From Methanobrevibacter thaueri (lineage in GTDB: Archaea > Methanobacteriota > Methanobacteria > Methanobacteriales > Methanobacteriaceae), in contig NZ_SUTJ01000004.1 in NCBI RefSeq assembly GCF_015062915.1, forward strand, positions 62,001 to 126,000: a stretch of DNA of 64,000 bases, read 5' to 3'. The position numbers and the translations under genes are program-made. Shown piece after piece: positions 1-9,744 of this stretch; positions within the stretch are counted from its first letter, which is position 1, and every line of letters starts with the position of its first letter. The notes beneath the pieces are model-generated. The model was not told the DNA's origin and did no database searches. It worked only from the letters and a program-made list of their open reading frames with translations.

Positions 1-78
1 TTTGAAAAGACTTGGAATATTGCATCCAACCTTGATGACTCAGTTCTCATGGCTAATGCAACCGGCGGGGTAGCATAA
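1..78 (+). CDS. C-terminal end of an unidentified protein (5' end outside window)
   Basis: The first 25 codons are open in frame 1 and end with TAA at 76-78. The visible residues end in ANATGGVA. The stop codon overlaps the ATG of the next gene by one base (TAATG), so the two are probably translationally coupled in one operon. The fragment is too short to assign to a family. Confidence 0.6.
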   Translation, partial: FEKTWNIASNLDDSVLMANATGGVA

Positions 79-797
79 TGGAAATAAGATGGTTGGGACA
101 TTCTGCATTTGAGATAATTACCGATGACGATGTAAGAATTCTCATTGATCCGTTCATCAGCAATAACCCTACTTGTGATGTTCCGGTTGAGGAATTGAAT
201 CCGGATATAATATTACTTACTCATGGACATTCAGACCATTTCGGTGATGCATTGGAAATTTCAAACAGTACCAATGCTCCAATTGCATGTATCCATGAAA
301 TATCACTCTTTTTAGCTCAACAAGGGATAAGAAACATTAGCGTTAACATTGGTGGATCTTTCATTTTCAGAAACATTAAGTTCACAATGCTTGAAGCGAA
401 ACACTCTTCAGATATTGACATGGTTGAAGAAATCGTTCCTGGAGGCACTGCTGCAAGCTTTTTAATAACATTCGAAGACGGAACAAAGATTTATCATTGT
501 GGTGATACTGGACTGTTCGGTGACATGAAAGACATTGTAGGTGCAATCTACAAGCCTGATGTTGTGATGGTTCCAATTGGTGACAAGTTCACTATGGGTC
601 CTTTCGAAGCTGCACTCGGTACTATGTGGATGAATCCTAAAGTGGTCATTCCAATGCATTACAATACATTCCCACCGATAGAACAAGATCCAGCTATTTT
701 TGCTAATTTCGTTAGTCAATTCAACCCTAACATTGATGTAGTGGTTATGAATCCTAATGAATATTTTGAATATAATCCTGAAGATTATCAGGATTAA
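78..797 (+). CDS. UPF0173 family metal-dependent hydrolase (metallo-beta-lactamase fold)
   Basis: This 239-residue cytosolic protein has the metallo-beta-lactamase signature HGHSDH (H49, H51, D53, H54). Further likely metal ligands are H109, D143 in the HCGDTG motif and H194 in the PMHYN motif. The length and the start MEIRWLGHSAFEI are typical of UPF0173 (YtkL-like) hydrolases. Family knowledge supports a two-metal hydrolase, but the natural substrate is unknown. The start overlaps the upstream stop codon by one base. The 3' end overlaps the convergent NFACT gene by four bases, so the two transcripts are complementary at their ends. Confidence 0.9.
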   Translation: MEIRWLGHSAFEIITDDDVRILIDPFISNNPTCDVPVEELNPDIILLTHGHSDHFGDALEISNSTNAPIACIHEISLFLAQQGIRNISVNIGGSFIFRNIKFTMLEAKHSSDIDMVEEIVPGGTAASFLITFEDGTKIYHCGDTGLFGDMKDIVGAIYKPDVVMVPIGDKFTMGPFEAALGTMWMNPKVVIPMHYNTFPPIEQDPAIFANFVSQFNPNIDVVVMNPNEYFEYNPEDYQD

Positions 798-2800
798 TTC
801 CTTTCATATTTTTTTCTTTGATGATATTCTTCATCAATATCGCATTTTCCGGATGGCAACACTCTGATTATGTCATCAAGTGTTAACAGGTCATCCTCAT
901 TTATTCTTCCAATAATCTTTTTGGCAATGGCTTCTTTTTTGGTAAAGCCCGGTTTGATAACAACATAATTATCACAATGTGCCTCAACTGCCTCTATCGG
1001 CCCTGCCATTATTCTTTTTCCTTCATAGTCCACTATTCCAATAGCAAGCTTTACCCTGGCTCCTCTGATATAGTTCCTGTGTCCCCTTATCACAAATGAT
1101 CCTTTTGCCAGAAACTCTCCTGCTTCTGGGGTTTTTGACACCTGGTCCGGATGGACCCAGAAGACGTCCTGGGATGTGAAGCCCATTGACCAAGCAGATG
1201 AAAATGATGCTGCAAACTCCCCGGATTCTTTAAGGATTGTGTCATTTAATTTCTGGCCGTTAAGTTTTATTGCGGTTGAAGTCGCACCGTGTATATCTGC
1301 ATGCAGGTAAATGTCGTTAGGCTCAAGATATTTCTTGACAATGTTCTCATTACTGTTTGCGTCACGGCCTCCTACAACAAGGATGTTGTTTGAGCTTATG
1401 AACCATCTAAGCTTTTCATACCATTTGAGGTTCTTCTTGACCCTCTTTTTAGGCACTGCAATGTTTTCCATGGCAATGTCTTTTTTGGCCCTGATGTCTT
1501 CAAGCTGTTTTTTGGTATTTTCAATAGCTATCAATGCACCTTTGGTTTTTCTTTTAGCCTTTTTAGCTTTCTCATAGTAGTTTTCAGCATTTTCAGCTAT
1601 TGTCAATTTTGGATCAATGATTAGTGATGTATCGTCAATGTTAAGTGTCAAAACACCCATCTTGTCAATGCTTTCATAAATCTGGGCTTCTGCCATTCCT
1701 TCCTTCTTGGCTTTTTTCAATGTTTTGCCAATTTCTTTGAAAGAGTAGTCGTTACTCCTTGCCTGGTTTACAACATTAATGATGTTTTCAATGGTCGGAT
1801 AATTAGAATAGATAACCTCTCCTTTATGTTGGCTATCTTCAATGGTCTTGTAAAAATTATCGAGTGTTTCTTCTTGTAAATGCAATCTTTTTTCAAACTT
1901 CTTTACTTTCTTGTTCCATGCTGATTCCTTGACATTCTTTATGTCAGTGTTGACCTTTTTTGAGTAAAACTCATCGCATGCCTCATTGAATGATTCATAG
2001 TATGTTTTTTCAAAATCATCATACTTCTTGAGGTCAAGGGCAACCACATCTTCCTTTGTATCCTTCTTGACAATTTGTGGCTTGATGGATTCCTGTGTTA
2101 AACTATCGAATAATCCTTTAAACGCATTATATATTTCCACAATTTGCTCTTCTGTTATTTCACTGTTTGGAGTGTTCTTGTCAACTTCAATGTTGTCATT
2201 GGCTCTCTTGATTATCTCTTCAGCATACAAGCTTCCAAGACCGTTTTTTGCCAATGTCCTTACAGCATCGCTTTCAGGGTCTTTAAACAGTTCCTTGAAC
2301 TCATCCTCAGTGACTGTCAACGGATTTATTCCACGCTCTTCCGGGAAAATGTATTCCCTTTTGGAGCTGATGTCTCTGGTACTCCAGTGTTTTCTTTTAA
2401 GAGGCAGGATGATATTGTTTTCGTCATCCAGAAGAATGATGTTTCCCTTGTCGAAGAGTTCGACGATGACAGTGTAGTACTTGTCCTTCTTGACTCTTAT
2501 CTCCACAACACGATCAAAGTTGTGCTGCTTTATGCTTTCAACGTGAGCTCCTTTTATCCTTTTTCTTAAAAGCATAGGAAATGTTGGCGGGGTGGTCGGA
2601 TTTTCCAATGGGTATTGGCTAGTGTGTATTCTGGAGCCACATTGCATTACCAAATCCACTCTTCCGGTTCCAGGAACATGGAATCTCATTACAACAATAT
2701 CCTTAGTTGGTTGAAATGATTTGTCGACTCTAGCACCGCTCAATAAATTATTCAATTCATTACTTACTGTATAAATGTCTACATTAGACATGGATTTCAT
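794..2800 (-). CDS. rqcH: NFACT family protein, archaeal RqcH/Rqc2 homologue (ribosome rescue)
   Basis: This 668-residue protein has the NFACT layout: an N-terminal NFACT-N domain from residue 1, helical and coiled-coil segments rich in Lys and Glu in the middle (about 270-460), and an NFACT-R domain from about residue 465 (RWFISSNNILVVGGRDANSN). Rqc2/RqcH proteins bind obstructed large ribosomal subunits and recruit tRNA to add C-terminal tails to stalled chains; archaeal members are inferred to do the same. It was formerly annotated as a fibronectin-binding protein, which is misleading in an archaeon. The ATG at 2800 has an AAGGTG ribosome binding site seven bases upstream. Confidence 0.9.
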   Translation of the reverse strand: MKSMSNVDIYTVSNELNNLLSGARVDKSFQPTKDIVVMRFHVPGTGRVDLVMQCGSRIHTSQYPLENPTTPPTFPMLLRKRIKGAHVESIKQHNFDRVVEIRVKKDKYYTVIVELFDKGNIILLDDENNIILPLKRKHWSTRDISSKREYIFPEERGINPLTVTEDEFKELFKDPESDAVRTLAKNGLGSLYAEEIIKRANDNIEVDKNTPNSEITEEQIVEIYNAFKGLFDSLTQESIKPQIVKKDTKEDVVALDLKKYDDFEKTYYESFNEACDEFYSKKVNTDIKNVKESAWNKKVKKFEKRLHLQEETLDNFYKTIEDSQHKGEVIYSNYPTIENIINVVNQARSNDYSFKEIGKTLKKAKKEGMAEAQIYESIDKMGVLTLNIDDTSLIIDPKLTIAENAENYYEKAKKAKRKTKGALIAIENTKKQLEDIRAKKDIAMENIAVPKKRVKKNLKWYEKLRWFISSNNILVVGGRDANSNENIVKKYLEPNDIYLHADIHGATSTAIKLNGQKLNDTILKESGEFAASFSSAWSMGFTSQDVFWVHPDQVSKTPEAGEFLAKGSFVIRGHRNYIRGARVKLAIGIVDYEGKRIMAGPIEAVEAHCDNYVVIKPGFTKKEAIAKKIIGRINEDDLLTLDDIIRVLPSGKCDIDEEYHQRKKYERN

Positions 2801-2886
2801 AGTTTAACACCTTATTTAATCAATACTTTAATATATTATAATAACTAAAATTATATTAATCTATTTAATTTACATGGAGGATATGA

Positions 2887-3159
2887 ATGGACATAACTAT
2901 TAAAATTACAAGTATTCACATTGTTTTTGGACTTATCGCTGCATTGGTTTCAGCTGCCCTCTCCTTAGGTTGGTTAGGATTCAAAAATGATGTATTTGCA
3001 TTCTTTGTAGCAGTAATTATTCTATATTTCGTTGGTCAATTTTGTCAAAAGATTGCTGGAGATGAAATTTCCGGATTCTCCCAATGGTTATGGGACGGAA
3101 TTGCACCGTTTTACTTCACCTGGGTTATTGCATACACATTATTTGTAATGTACCTATAA
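2887..3159 (+). CDS. Small conserved membrane protein (DUF5379-like)
   Basis: This 90-residue protein has about three hydrophobic helices (roughly residues 8-28, 32-52 and 70-90) separated by short polar loops containing GDEISGFSQW. It resembles DUF5379, a methanogen-restricted membrane family of unknown role; that assignment is from memory. GGAGG lies just before the ATG. The gene is divergent from the NFACT gene, and its 3' end overlaps the convergent DUF2070 gene by six bases. No function can be given. Confidence 0.75.
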   Translation: MDITIKITSIHIVFGLIAALVSAALSLGWLGFKNDVFAFFVAVIILYFVGQFCQKIAGDEISGFSQWLWDGIAPFYFTWVIAYTLFVMYL

Positions 3160-4974
3160 TCCACCAAAGAATATCCATATAAATACTATTAATAATGCTG
3201 TGATAAGCAAGACTGGAGCTATAATCTTACTGACCGCAACCACTGAGCTGATTGTTGATATTAATTCGGTTGAATTCTTCGGACCGAAAGTGTTGAGATT
3301 CTCAATTTTATTAGTTCCAGTTCCAACTTCTACTTTTTCTAAGTCTTTAATGGCTTCATTGATACTGATTTTTACATATTCAATTATTTCAGGTCTTTTT
3401 GCAATTCCAATTGGATTGTATCCTCTTGAAAGTGTGTTCACTGTATGTGTGTCTGTTGTCATTACCTCAATCTCATCTATTTCCAGATCACTTACAGCAT
3501 CGATAATCTCTTGCCTGAATCCTATTTCCATATTGTTGGAATCGAATAGGACATAAGCTGTTCTTTGGCCTGCAACTTCAATGACCATGGTTTTTATTCC
3601 GCTTTCACCAATTCCCTCATGCTTGTCAAGGTCTCCCATAGTGTCCTCGTAGCATCCGACCCTGATTTCATGGGTTTCCTGGTTAGGGTCTATCTTGTCG
3701 ATAACGTCAATCAGTTGGAAAACCTCAGAATTTCCAGGCAGAACCTCTCCGCTTTCCGGAGTGAAGGAGTTATGACAGTCAACAATGATTGAGTCCTCAA
3801 CACTGCATTTGCTTCTGCTTTGAGCCATCATGGTAAGTCCCACACCGAATTCAATGTCGTCAACCGCTTCAGGTGCAAATGTGGAAAGTATCACCATTCC
3901 TTTGTTGAAGAATTGCACACCAATGTTTGCCTTTTTGGAGTTGTATCTTACGAATCGGCTTGCATTTTCAGAGTATTCCACTCTTTCAAGGCCATCTTTC
4001 ACTGCATCTTCTATCTTGTCAATTTCAGACACTGCAATCGGGTTGAAGTCATGTGTTGACGGACCATGAGCAACCATTGTGAAATGGTCGAATTTATTTG
4101 CAAGAATGGTTGGCATGTTTGAGCCTCCAATGTCTCCCAATGGACCTGGATGCACGCATGGGGATATGAAAAGTGCCTTAATTCCATTCTCGCCCTTGAA
4201 ACTGACGAATGATACAAGGGTATCGATTGCCTCACTCATGTTTTCAAAAAGTCCCTCAAGTGAGTTTGATCCCTCATTCATATGTGCAATAAACAGGCTT
4301 AGCAAATCAAGAACCCCAATTCCCAGATTTTTCTTGAATGGGGAAGCAATAACTGTAATGAATGCATAAATGGCTAAAACGAATATTATGGAAGCCACCA
4401 GTGTCTTGAATATTACCTGAATGAGAACAGGTCCCATGAAACTGGTGTCGATAAACAGGAAGGATATGAGAATGTACATTGTCGCAATGAGCACTGGCTG
4501 AATGAATCCTGTTATGGCAGCTACAGTGAATCTGACTTTGGATGTGGCCCAGAAGACCAATGTGTTGAATCCATACACTATAACCAATCCGAATAATGCT
4601 GAATTGACAAAAATGTCAACATTCAGGATTCTGGAGACAACGCAGCCTCCAAGGATAAAGATTCCTAATATAAACATTGAAAGTCCTGACAGGAACATTG
4701 AATGCTTGATTTTCAAATTTATTCCATGAAGTGACTTTATCACCTGCTGATTCAGCGCTCCGCTCATGATGGAAGCGACACCCAAGACCATAAATCCGAA
4801 TAATCCTCCATATATGAAATCGAGTATAATTCCTTGGTTTGGCACTAAATCAATTAAGTAATAAGTACTACCGATTAAAAAACTTATTATTAATATTCCA
4901 ATTATTGTAAATTTGGTTTTTGGCAGGGTTTTGATGTATTTTGATAGTCCTGCCACACTGCTCATACTTGACAT
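3154..4974 (-). CDS. DUF2070 family membrane protein
   Basis: This 606-residue protein begins with six or seven transmembrane helices (about residues 20-215), continues with a large soluble domain (about 225-560), and ends with one more hydrophobic helix (about 578-602). The soluble domain contains SPCVHPGPLGDIGGSNMP and VDCHNSF, which look like metal or acid-base residues. The layout is that of DUF2070, an archaeal family of unknown function. GTGGAG precedes the ATG by five bases. The cluster of conserved His, Asp and Cys residues in a predicted soluble domain suggests an enzyme anchored in the membrane (inference). Confidence 0.85.
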   Translation of the reverse strand: MSSMSSVAGLSKYIKTLPKTKFTIIGILIISFLIGSTYYLIDLVPNQGIILDFIYGGLFGFMVLGVASIMSGALNQQVIKSLHGINLKIKHSMFLSGLSMFILGIFILGGCVVSRILNVDIFVNSALFGLVIVYGFNTLVFWATSKVRFTVAAITGFIQPVLIATMYILISFLFIDTSFMGPVLIQVIFKTLVASIIFVLAIYAFITVIASPFKKNLGIGVLDLLSLFIAHMNEGSNSLEGLFENMSEAIDTLVSFVSFKGENGIKALFISPCVHPGPLGDIGGSNMPTILANKFDHFTMVAHGPSTHDFNPIAVSEIDKIEDAVKDGLERVEYSENASRFVRYNSKKANIGVQFFNKGMVILSTFAPEAVDDIEFGVGLTMMAQSRSKCSVEDSIIVDCHNSFTPESGEVLPGNSEVFQLIDVIDKIDPNQETHEIRVGCYEDTMGDLDKHEGIGESGIKTMVIEVAGQRTAYVLFDSNNMEIGFRQEIIDAVSDLEIDEIEVMTTDTHTVNTLSRGYNPIGIAKRPEIIEYVKISINEAIKDLEKVEVGTGTNKIENLNTFGPKNSTELISTISSVVAVSKIIAPVLLITALLIVFIWIFFGGL

Positions 4975-5085
4975 GTTTTCTCCACTTAATTTTTTTAGCC
5001 ATTAAATTTATAAAATCTAAAAATTTTATATATTTATAGGTTAGTTTTATTAATAAATAAATTTTTACAAAATAAGGTGTAATAA

Positions 5086-5607
5086 ATGGAAAAAAAGTTA
5101 AATGTTCCCATTAAAGATGATGATTTAAAAGAGTTGAATGCAGGCGATGTTGTATATTTGACAGGTAACATTATAACCGCACGTGACCAGGCACACAAAA
5201 GAATTATCGAACAAGGCGCACCATTGGACATTACCGGTGCAGTGCTTTTCCATGCAGGACCGATCATAACCGAAAAGGATGATGGCTATGAGATGGTAGC
5301 AGTTGGACCTACAACATCAATGAGAATGAATCCGTATCAGGCAGACGTATTGGATATGGGTCCTAAAATCGTCATAGGTAAAGGTGGAATGGACGATACA
5401 GTCAGGGAAGCATTAATCAGAAATGAGGCATTGTATGTCGTTGCAACCGGTGGATGCGCTGCATTGTACGTTGATGCCGTTGAAGAGATAGAAAGCGTTG
5501 ACTGGCTGGACCTTGGAATGCCTGAGGCAATGTGGAACCTGAAAGTAAAGGATTTCGGACCACTTATAGTTGCCATGGACTGTCACGGCAAAAGTTTGTA
5601 TGATTGA
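5086..5607 (+). CDS. Fumarate hydratase, beta subunit (class I Fe-S hydro-lyase)
   Basis: This 173-residue protein matches the C-terminal (beta) domain of oxygen-sensitive class I fumarases and the TtdB subunit of tartrate dehydratase. Visible family motifs are [21 protein letters not shown] and [10 protein letters not shown]. Methanogens split the enzyme into alpha and beta subunits and use it in the reductive incomplete citrate cycle, hydrating fumarate to malate or the reverse. The alpha subunit is not in this window. AAGGTG precedes the ATG, and an AT-rich TATA-like stretch lies about 50-60 bases upstream. Confidence 0.9.
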   Translation: MEKKLNVPIKDDDLKELNAGDVVYLTGNIITARDQAHKRIIEQGAPLDITGAVLFHAGPIITEKDDGYEMVAVGPTTSMRMNPYQADVLDMGPKIVIGKGGMDDTVREALIRNEALYVVATGGCAALYVDAVEEIESVDWLDLGMPEAMWNLKVKDFGPLIVAMDCHGKSLYD

Positions 5608-5702
5608 TGGGACACATAAGAAATACTTATATATGAATTAATTTATAGTATATTTAAATTATTATTACTGAGGTAATTTGAAAAATAGAGAGAGTGTTTT
5701 TA

Positions 5703-6032
5703 ATGGCTACTATTGAAGAAACTGCAGAAAAGAAGTTAAAATCAAGAATGACTAAAATTAGAAAGTGTAACAGAGAACCTGAAGAAAAAGAAAAGTTTTC
5801 TCAAAAATTCGGTACTACTTTTAGAATTGAATTCCAAAACAAAAATCCTGAAAAACTACTTGATGATATTAGTATTATCACTAATCCTGACGGAAAGGTC
5901 CTATTCGCTGAATACAATTACATGATTCCTGAAACTGAAGAATTCACTTCAGTTGACATCACAGAAAAACAATTAAAATCAATCATTGAGTTCTTTGAAG
6001 ATTATAAATTACAATTGGATGACTCTGATTAG
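5703..6032 (+). CDS. Conserved hypothetical protein, small and charged
   Basis: This 109-residue soluble protein has no family I recognise. It has a basic N-terminal helix (about residues 3-35), a central strand-rich part (TTFRIEFQNKNPEKLLDD) and an acidic C-terminal helix. A GTG nine bases upstream keeps the frame open, but the ATG at 5703 is preceded by a GAGAGAG sequence and is the better start. The stop codon is immediately followed by the ATG of the PLP-enzyme gene with no gap, so the two are almost certainly cotranscribed and may be functionally linked. Confidence 0.75.
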   Translation: MATIEETAEKKLKSRMTKIRKCNREPEEKEKFSQKFGTTFRIEFQNKNPEKLLDDISIITNPDGKVLFAEYNYMIPETEEFTSVDITEKQLKSIIEFFEDYKLQLDDSD

Positions 6033-7181
6033 ATGATAATTGAAAGTTCCCTTGATGAGGTCAAGAAAAGAGAAAAGGCTCTTTTGATTATAAGGGATAT
6101 TGTTGAAAATAATGGACGAGAGTCCTTATATGATTTAACTGGACTATCAGGTGGATTCATAGCCAGTCCATCTGAGTTAAGTCTTTTGGAGACTTATGTT
6201 GGTCCTGCTATTTTTGAAGATGCCCTTCAGGAAGTTGGCATTGAGCATATGGGTGGAGAAAAGATTCTCCCATTGAACAGAACTTCCTCAGGTATTTTGG
6301 CCACTATTTTAGCATTGGTTGGGAAAGGCACTAATGTTGTACATTACCTTGAACAGTTGCCGGCCCATCCGTCAATACCTCGCAGCTGCAAGCTTGTTGG
6401 GGCGAATTATTTTGAAACTGATGTTTTTGAAGAGTTCACAATACCAGATAACACTTCACTGGTTGTCATCACAGGTTCCACAATGGACCTTAAGGTTATT
6501 GATGAGGATGAGTTTCGAAAAGTCATTGAAATGGCGCATGAGAAAAACATTCCGGTCATGGTTGATGACGCTTCAGGAGCAAGGCTCAGGACAGTTGTGT
6601 TCAATCAGGCCCGTGCATGTGATTTGGGAGCAGACATTGCAATAACAAGTACTGATAAGCTGATGCCAGGTCCAAGGGGTGGACTTATGGCTGGTCGTGA
6701 GGATTTGATTGACCTGATTAAGGTTAAGGTAAATCAGTTCGGCCTTGAGGCGCAACCTCCTGTTGTGCTTGCGATGCTTAACGGTATCAAGAACTTCAGC
6801 GGTGAAAATCTAATCAAAAGCTTTTCAAGAAAAGATGAGTTTTTCGATATCCTGGACAAGAGATTCAATAACTTCCAAAAGACACCTAACGGTGTGTTGA
6901 TTTCTCCTGAAGGATTGTCTAGGGAAATCGATGTTGACCATAACCTGTCTGACAATGACTTGGCGTTTGTATTGTCATTCATTCTGCTTGAAGATTATGG
7001 AATAATAACAATTCCTGCCGTTGGAATGCCTGGTGCATCTGCCACAATAAGGTTCGACCTGTCAACAAATGATGCGTTCAACATGGATTTGAATGATCTG
7101 GGCAAAAAAATAGAATCTTCATTCGATAAGTTGCTTAGTGTGATTGGTGATGAAGATAAATGCAGGGAAATAATATTTTAA
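6033..7181 (+). CDS. PLP-dependent enzyme of the MJ0158/TIGR03576 family (SelA-like fold)
   Basis: This 382-residue fold-type I pyridoxal-phosphate enzyme has a likely Schiff-base lysine K209 (TSTDKLMPGPRGG) and PLP-ring aspartates around D178/D179 (VDDASGAR). It resembles the MJ0158 group, which looks like selenocysteine synthase SelA or SepSecS but lacks proven selenium activity. Its real reaction is unknown. The start ATG directly abuts the preceding hypothetical gene. Nine T residues at 7185-7193 and a palindrome at 7214-7245 follow. Confidence 0.85.
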   Translation: MIIESSLDEVKKREKALLIIRDIVENNGRESLYDLTGLSGGFIASPSELSLLETYVGPAIFEDALQEVGIEHMGGEKILPLNRTSSGILATILALVGKGTNVVHYLEQLPAHPSIPRSCKLVGANYFETDVFEEFTIPDNTSLVVITGSTMDLKVIDEDEFRKVIEMAHEKNIPVMVDDASGARLRTVVFNQARACDLGADIAITSTDKLMPGPRGGLMAGREDLIDLIKVKVNQFGLEAQPPVVLAMLNGIKNFSGENLIKSFSRKDEFFDILDKRFNNFQKTPNGVLISPEGLSREIDVDHNLSDNDLAFVLSFILLEDYGIITIPAVGMPGASATIRFDLSTNDAFNMDLNDLGKKIESSFDKLLSVIGDEDKCREIIF

Positions 7182-7184
7182 ATC

Positions 7185-7193
7185 TTTTTTTTT
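7185..7193 (+). terminator. T-run terminator after the MJ0158-like gene
   Basis: Nine consecutive T residues begin four bases after the stop codon. Poly-T of this length is the usual archaeal termination signal. Confidence 0.6.
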
Positions 7194-7213
7194 AAAATTA
7201 GAATAGAGGATGT

Positions 7214-7245
7214 ATGAATGTTATACTATGATAGTATAACATCAT
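7214..7245. terminator. Near-perfect palindrome between convergent genes
   Basis: The arms ATGTTATACTA (7218-7228) and TAGTATAACAT (7232-7242) pair perfectly around a TGA loop. ATG (7214-7216) and CAT (7243-7245) extend the stem past one bulged A. It lies between the stop codons of the MJ0158-like gene (7181) and birA (7250), so a bidirectional terminator or 3'-end protector is the simplest reading. A protein-binding palindrome is also possible. Confidence 0.6.
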
Positions 7246-7249
7246 GAAT

Positions 7250-8167
7250 TTAGTTTTTTATAATACATTCTCCAGAAATTACTTTTTCTAAGGTTCCGTC
7301 AATTTTTTCAACTATTAGAGCACCTTCCCTGCCGATACCTACAACATATGCGTCATAGTTCTTGTTGAACGGTTCTCTAACTTCCACGATTTTACCGACA
7401 CTGTATGAACGTTTTCTCCAATCCTTGAGAATGCTTTCATAGTTTTCTTCGGTAAATTCTTTACTGATTTTTTCAAATTCTTCAAGGAATAGTCTGATTA
7501 AAACGTTTTCATCTTCTTTTCTTCCAAGCTCTTCTGCAATAGTGGTTGTTCCATTTTGCAATTCTTCTGGGAAGTCTGAGATGTCAATGTTTGCATCAAT
7601 TCCGACACCGATAATCACGCTTTCGATGGTGTTGAACTTGGTTACAGCTTCGGTAAGGATTCCGCAGACCTTCTTGTCATGTATCATGATGTCATTTGGC
7701 CATTTGATTTCGGAGGTTGTGATTCCGGTTCTTTCAATTGCCTTTGCAACTGCAACGCCTGTTGCTATTGTTATTAAAGGAAGTTTTGAATAATCAACAT
7801 TAGGTTTCACAATAATGGATAGCCATACTCCACCAATTGGAGATTCCCATGCTTTTCCGGATCTTCCTCTTGCTGCGGTTTGCTTTTCGGATATGACTAC
7901 GCTTCCGCTTTCAGCATCGTTCATTGCCAGGAATTTGGCAACTGTGTTTGTGGAGCTCACTTCATTGAAAACGTATAGGTTTTTACCCACCCATTCAGTG
8001 TCTAAATCTTTAGAGATTTCAGAAGCTTTAATATGTTCAGTAGGTTTTTTTCCAATCTCTTCAACCAAGTTTGAAAAGTCATGGATGTTAATGTCCTTAA
8101 GTTCATTAATTGTTTCCTCGGAAAGTTTGTCTTCCTTTTTCAATAGTTTGATAATTTCATCTCTCAT
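7250..8167 (-). CDS. birA: Biotin-[acetyl-CoA/pyruvate carboxylase] ligase
   Basis: This 305-residue biotin-protein ligase activates biotin to biotinyl-AMP and transfers it to a carboxylase lysine. The catalytic domain starts near residue 60. The adenylate-binding loop reads TAARGRSGKAW (about 97-107), followed by KWPNDI (155-160). The C-terminal SH3-like domain covers about 255-305. The N-terminal 55 residues are helical and charged; I do not see a clear DNA-binding helix-turn-helix, so repressor activity is uncertain. It lies 19 bases downstream of pycA, its likely substrate partner, an arrangement also known in Methanothermobacter. Confidence 0.93.
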   Translation of the reverse strand: MRDEIIKLLKKEDKLSEETINELKDINIHDFSNLVEEIGKKPTEHIKASEISKDLDTEWVGKNLYVFNEVSSTNTVAKFLAMNDAESGSVVISEKQTAARGRSGKAWESPIGGVWLSIIVKPNVDYSKLPLITIATGVAVAKAIERTGITTSEIKWPNDIMIHDKKVCGILTEAVTKFNTIESVIIGVGIDANIDISDFPEELQNGTTTIAEELGRKEDENVLIRLFLEEFEKISKEFTEENYESILKDWRKRSYSVGKIVEVREPFNKNYDAYVVGIGREGALIVEKIDGTLEKVISGECIIKN

Positions 8168-8186
8168 TTAAAAATCTCCAAAAATT

Positions 8187-9680
8187 TTATTTCTTTTGCA
8201 TTTGTTGATTTTTAGCCATGTTCTGGTATGATCCGACTGCAGCGGAAATTGCAGCAATCTTTTTACCTGGCATGAATGTGGATTTCATCTTGTTTACAAG
8301 TTCAAGGTCTTCAGCAATAACGTTAGCCATTTCCTCTTCAATACCTTTCTTGTAGGTGTCGATGAAGTGGGTGTTGAGGTTACCTGAAACGAAGTTAGGG
8401 TTTCTCAAAACAGCCTTGTGGAATGGGATTGTGGTTTTTACACCTAAGATGATGTATTCGCTCAATGCCCTTTTCATTCTGTTGATTGCATCGTCCCTGT
8501 TTCTTCCATAAGTGATTAATTTTGAAATCATTGAGTCATAGAATGTTGGAATGGTATAGTTCATGTAGACTCCACTGTCTAAACGCACACCAGGTCCTCC
8601 AGGTGATCTGTAACCTGTGATTTTGCCAGGGTTTGGTGCGAAGTCGTTAAGTGGGTCTTCTGCGTTGATACGGCATTCGATTGCATGACCTGTTACTTGA
8701 ATGTCTTTTTGTTCGTAGCTTAACTCGTCACCGTTTGCGATTTTGATTTGCTCTTTTATCAGGTCAGTGTTGGTGACCAGTTCTGTGATTGGGTGCTCTA
8801 CCTGGATACGTGTGTTCATTTCAAGGAAGTAGTATTCGCCGTTGTCGTATAAGAATTCAACTGTTCCTGCACTTTTGTATCCAATGTATTCTGCAGCTTT
8901 AACTGCGCTTCCGCCCATTTCTTCTCTTAATTCTTCTGTCATGATTGGGGAAGGAGCTTCCTCAAGAAGCTTTTGGTGTCTTCTTTGGATTGAACATTCC
9001 CTGTCTGCTACGTGAATGACATTTCCATGTTCGTCAGCCAATAATTGGAATTCAATGTGACGTGGTTTTTCAAGGTATTTTTCAATGAATACTGTTGAAT
9101 CACCGAAGTTGGTGGATGCTACTGATTGGGTTGACTCGATTGCACGTACAAGTTCATCCTCTTCGTAAACTGCACGCATACCGATTCCTCCACCACCTGC
9201 TGATGCCTTTACGATTACAGGGTATCCTATTTGGCGGGCAATCTCTTTTGCCTCTTCAATGTCTGTTACTCCTTCAGGTGTTCCTTCTATTACTGGTACT
9301 CCTGCTTTTTTCATAAGGGCTTTTGATGTGATTTTGTCACCCATCTTGTTGATCACATCTCCGGTTGGTCCGATAAGCTTAATTCCATTTTTTTCACATT
9401 CTTCACCAAATTTAGCGTTTTCAGCTAAAAAACCATATCCTGGGTGAATTGCATCTGCACCGGATTCCAATGCAATGTCAATAATTTTTTCAATGTTTAA
9501 ATATGATTTTGCTGGGGAAGGGTTTCCGAGAGGATAACTTTCATCAGCATAATTTGTGTAAAGAGATGTTTTGTCTGCATCAGAGTAGATTGCCACGCTT
9601 TTGATGTCGAGTTCACGACAAGCACGCATTACTCTGATAGCGATTTCTCCTCTATTTGCAATTAATACTTTTTCAAACAT
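8187..9680 (-). CDS. pycA: Pyruvate carboxylase subunit A (biotin carboxylase)
   Basis: This 497-residue biotin carboxylase uses ATP and bicarbonate to carboxylate biotin; with subunit B it makes oxaloacetate from pyruvate for anabolism. The N-terminal domain begins [13 protein letters not shown], the ATP-grasp glycine loop is AGGGGIGMR (161-169), and the catalytic arginine region is [10 protein letters not shown]. The frame is open to a TTG at 9692, but the ATG at 9680 has GAGG at the right distance and the TTG would lie inside that site, so 9680 is chosen. Subunit B (with the biotin carrier domain) is elsewhere. The adjacent birA supports the carboxylase role. Confidence 0.95.
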   Translation of the reverse strand: MFEKVLIANRGEIAIRVMRACRELDIKSVAIYSDADKTSLYTNYADESYPLGNPSPAKSYLNIEKIIDIALESGADAIHPGYGFLAENAKFGEECEKNGIKLIGPTGDVINKMGDKITSKALMKKAGVPVIEGTPEGVTDIEEAKEIARQIGYPVIVKASAGGGGIGMRAVYEEDELVRAIESTQSVASTNFGDSTVFIEKYLEKPRHIEFQLLADEHGNVIHVADRECSIQRRHQKLLEEAPSPIMTEELREEMGGSAVKAAEYIGYKSAGTVEFLYDNGEYYFLEMNTRIQVEHPITELVTNTDLIKEQIKIANGDELSYEQKDIQVTGHAIECRINAEDPLNDFAPNPGKITGYRSPGGPGVRLDSGVYMNYTIPTFYDSMISKLITYGRNRDDAINRMKRALSEYIILGVKTTIPFHKAVLRNPNFVSGNLNTHFIDTYKKGIEEEMANVIAEDLELVNKMKSTFMPGKKIAAISAAVGSYQNMAKNQQMQKK

Positions 9681-9744
9681 TTGAAACCTCAAAGTAATTT
9701 ATTCATTATATAATTATATACTAAATAATTTAAATATTTTATTA

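Noticed and set aside
2028..2569. Long plus-strand frames opposite the NFACT gene
   Set aside because: They are antisense shadows with no ribosome binding site or family features.
6319..6645. 108-codon frame inside the MJ0158-like gene
   Set aside because: It is an out-of-frame shadow of a well-conserved enzyme.
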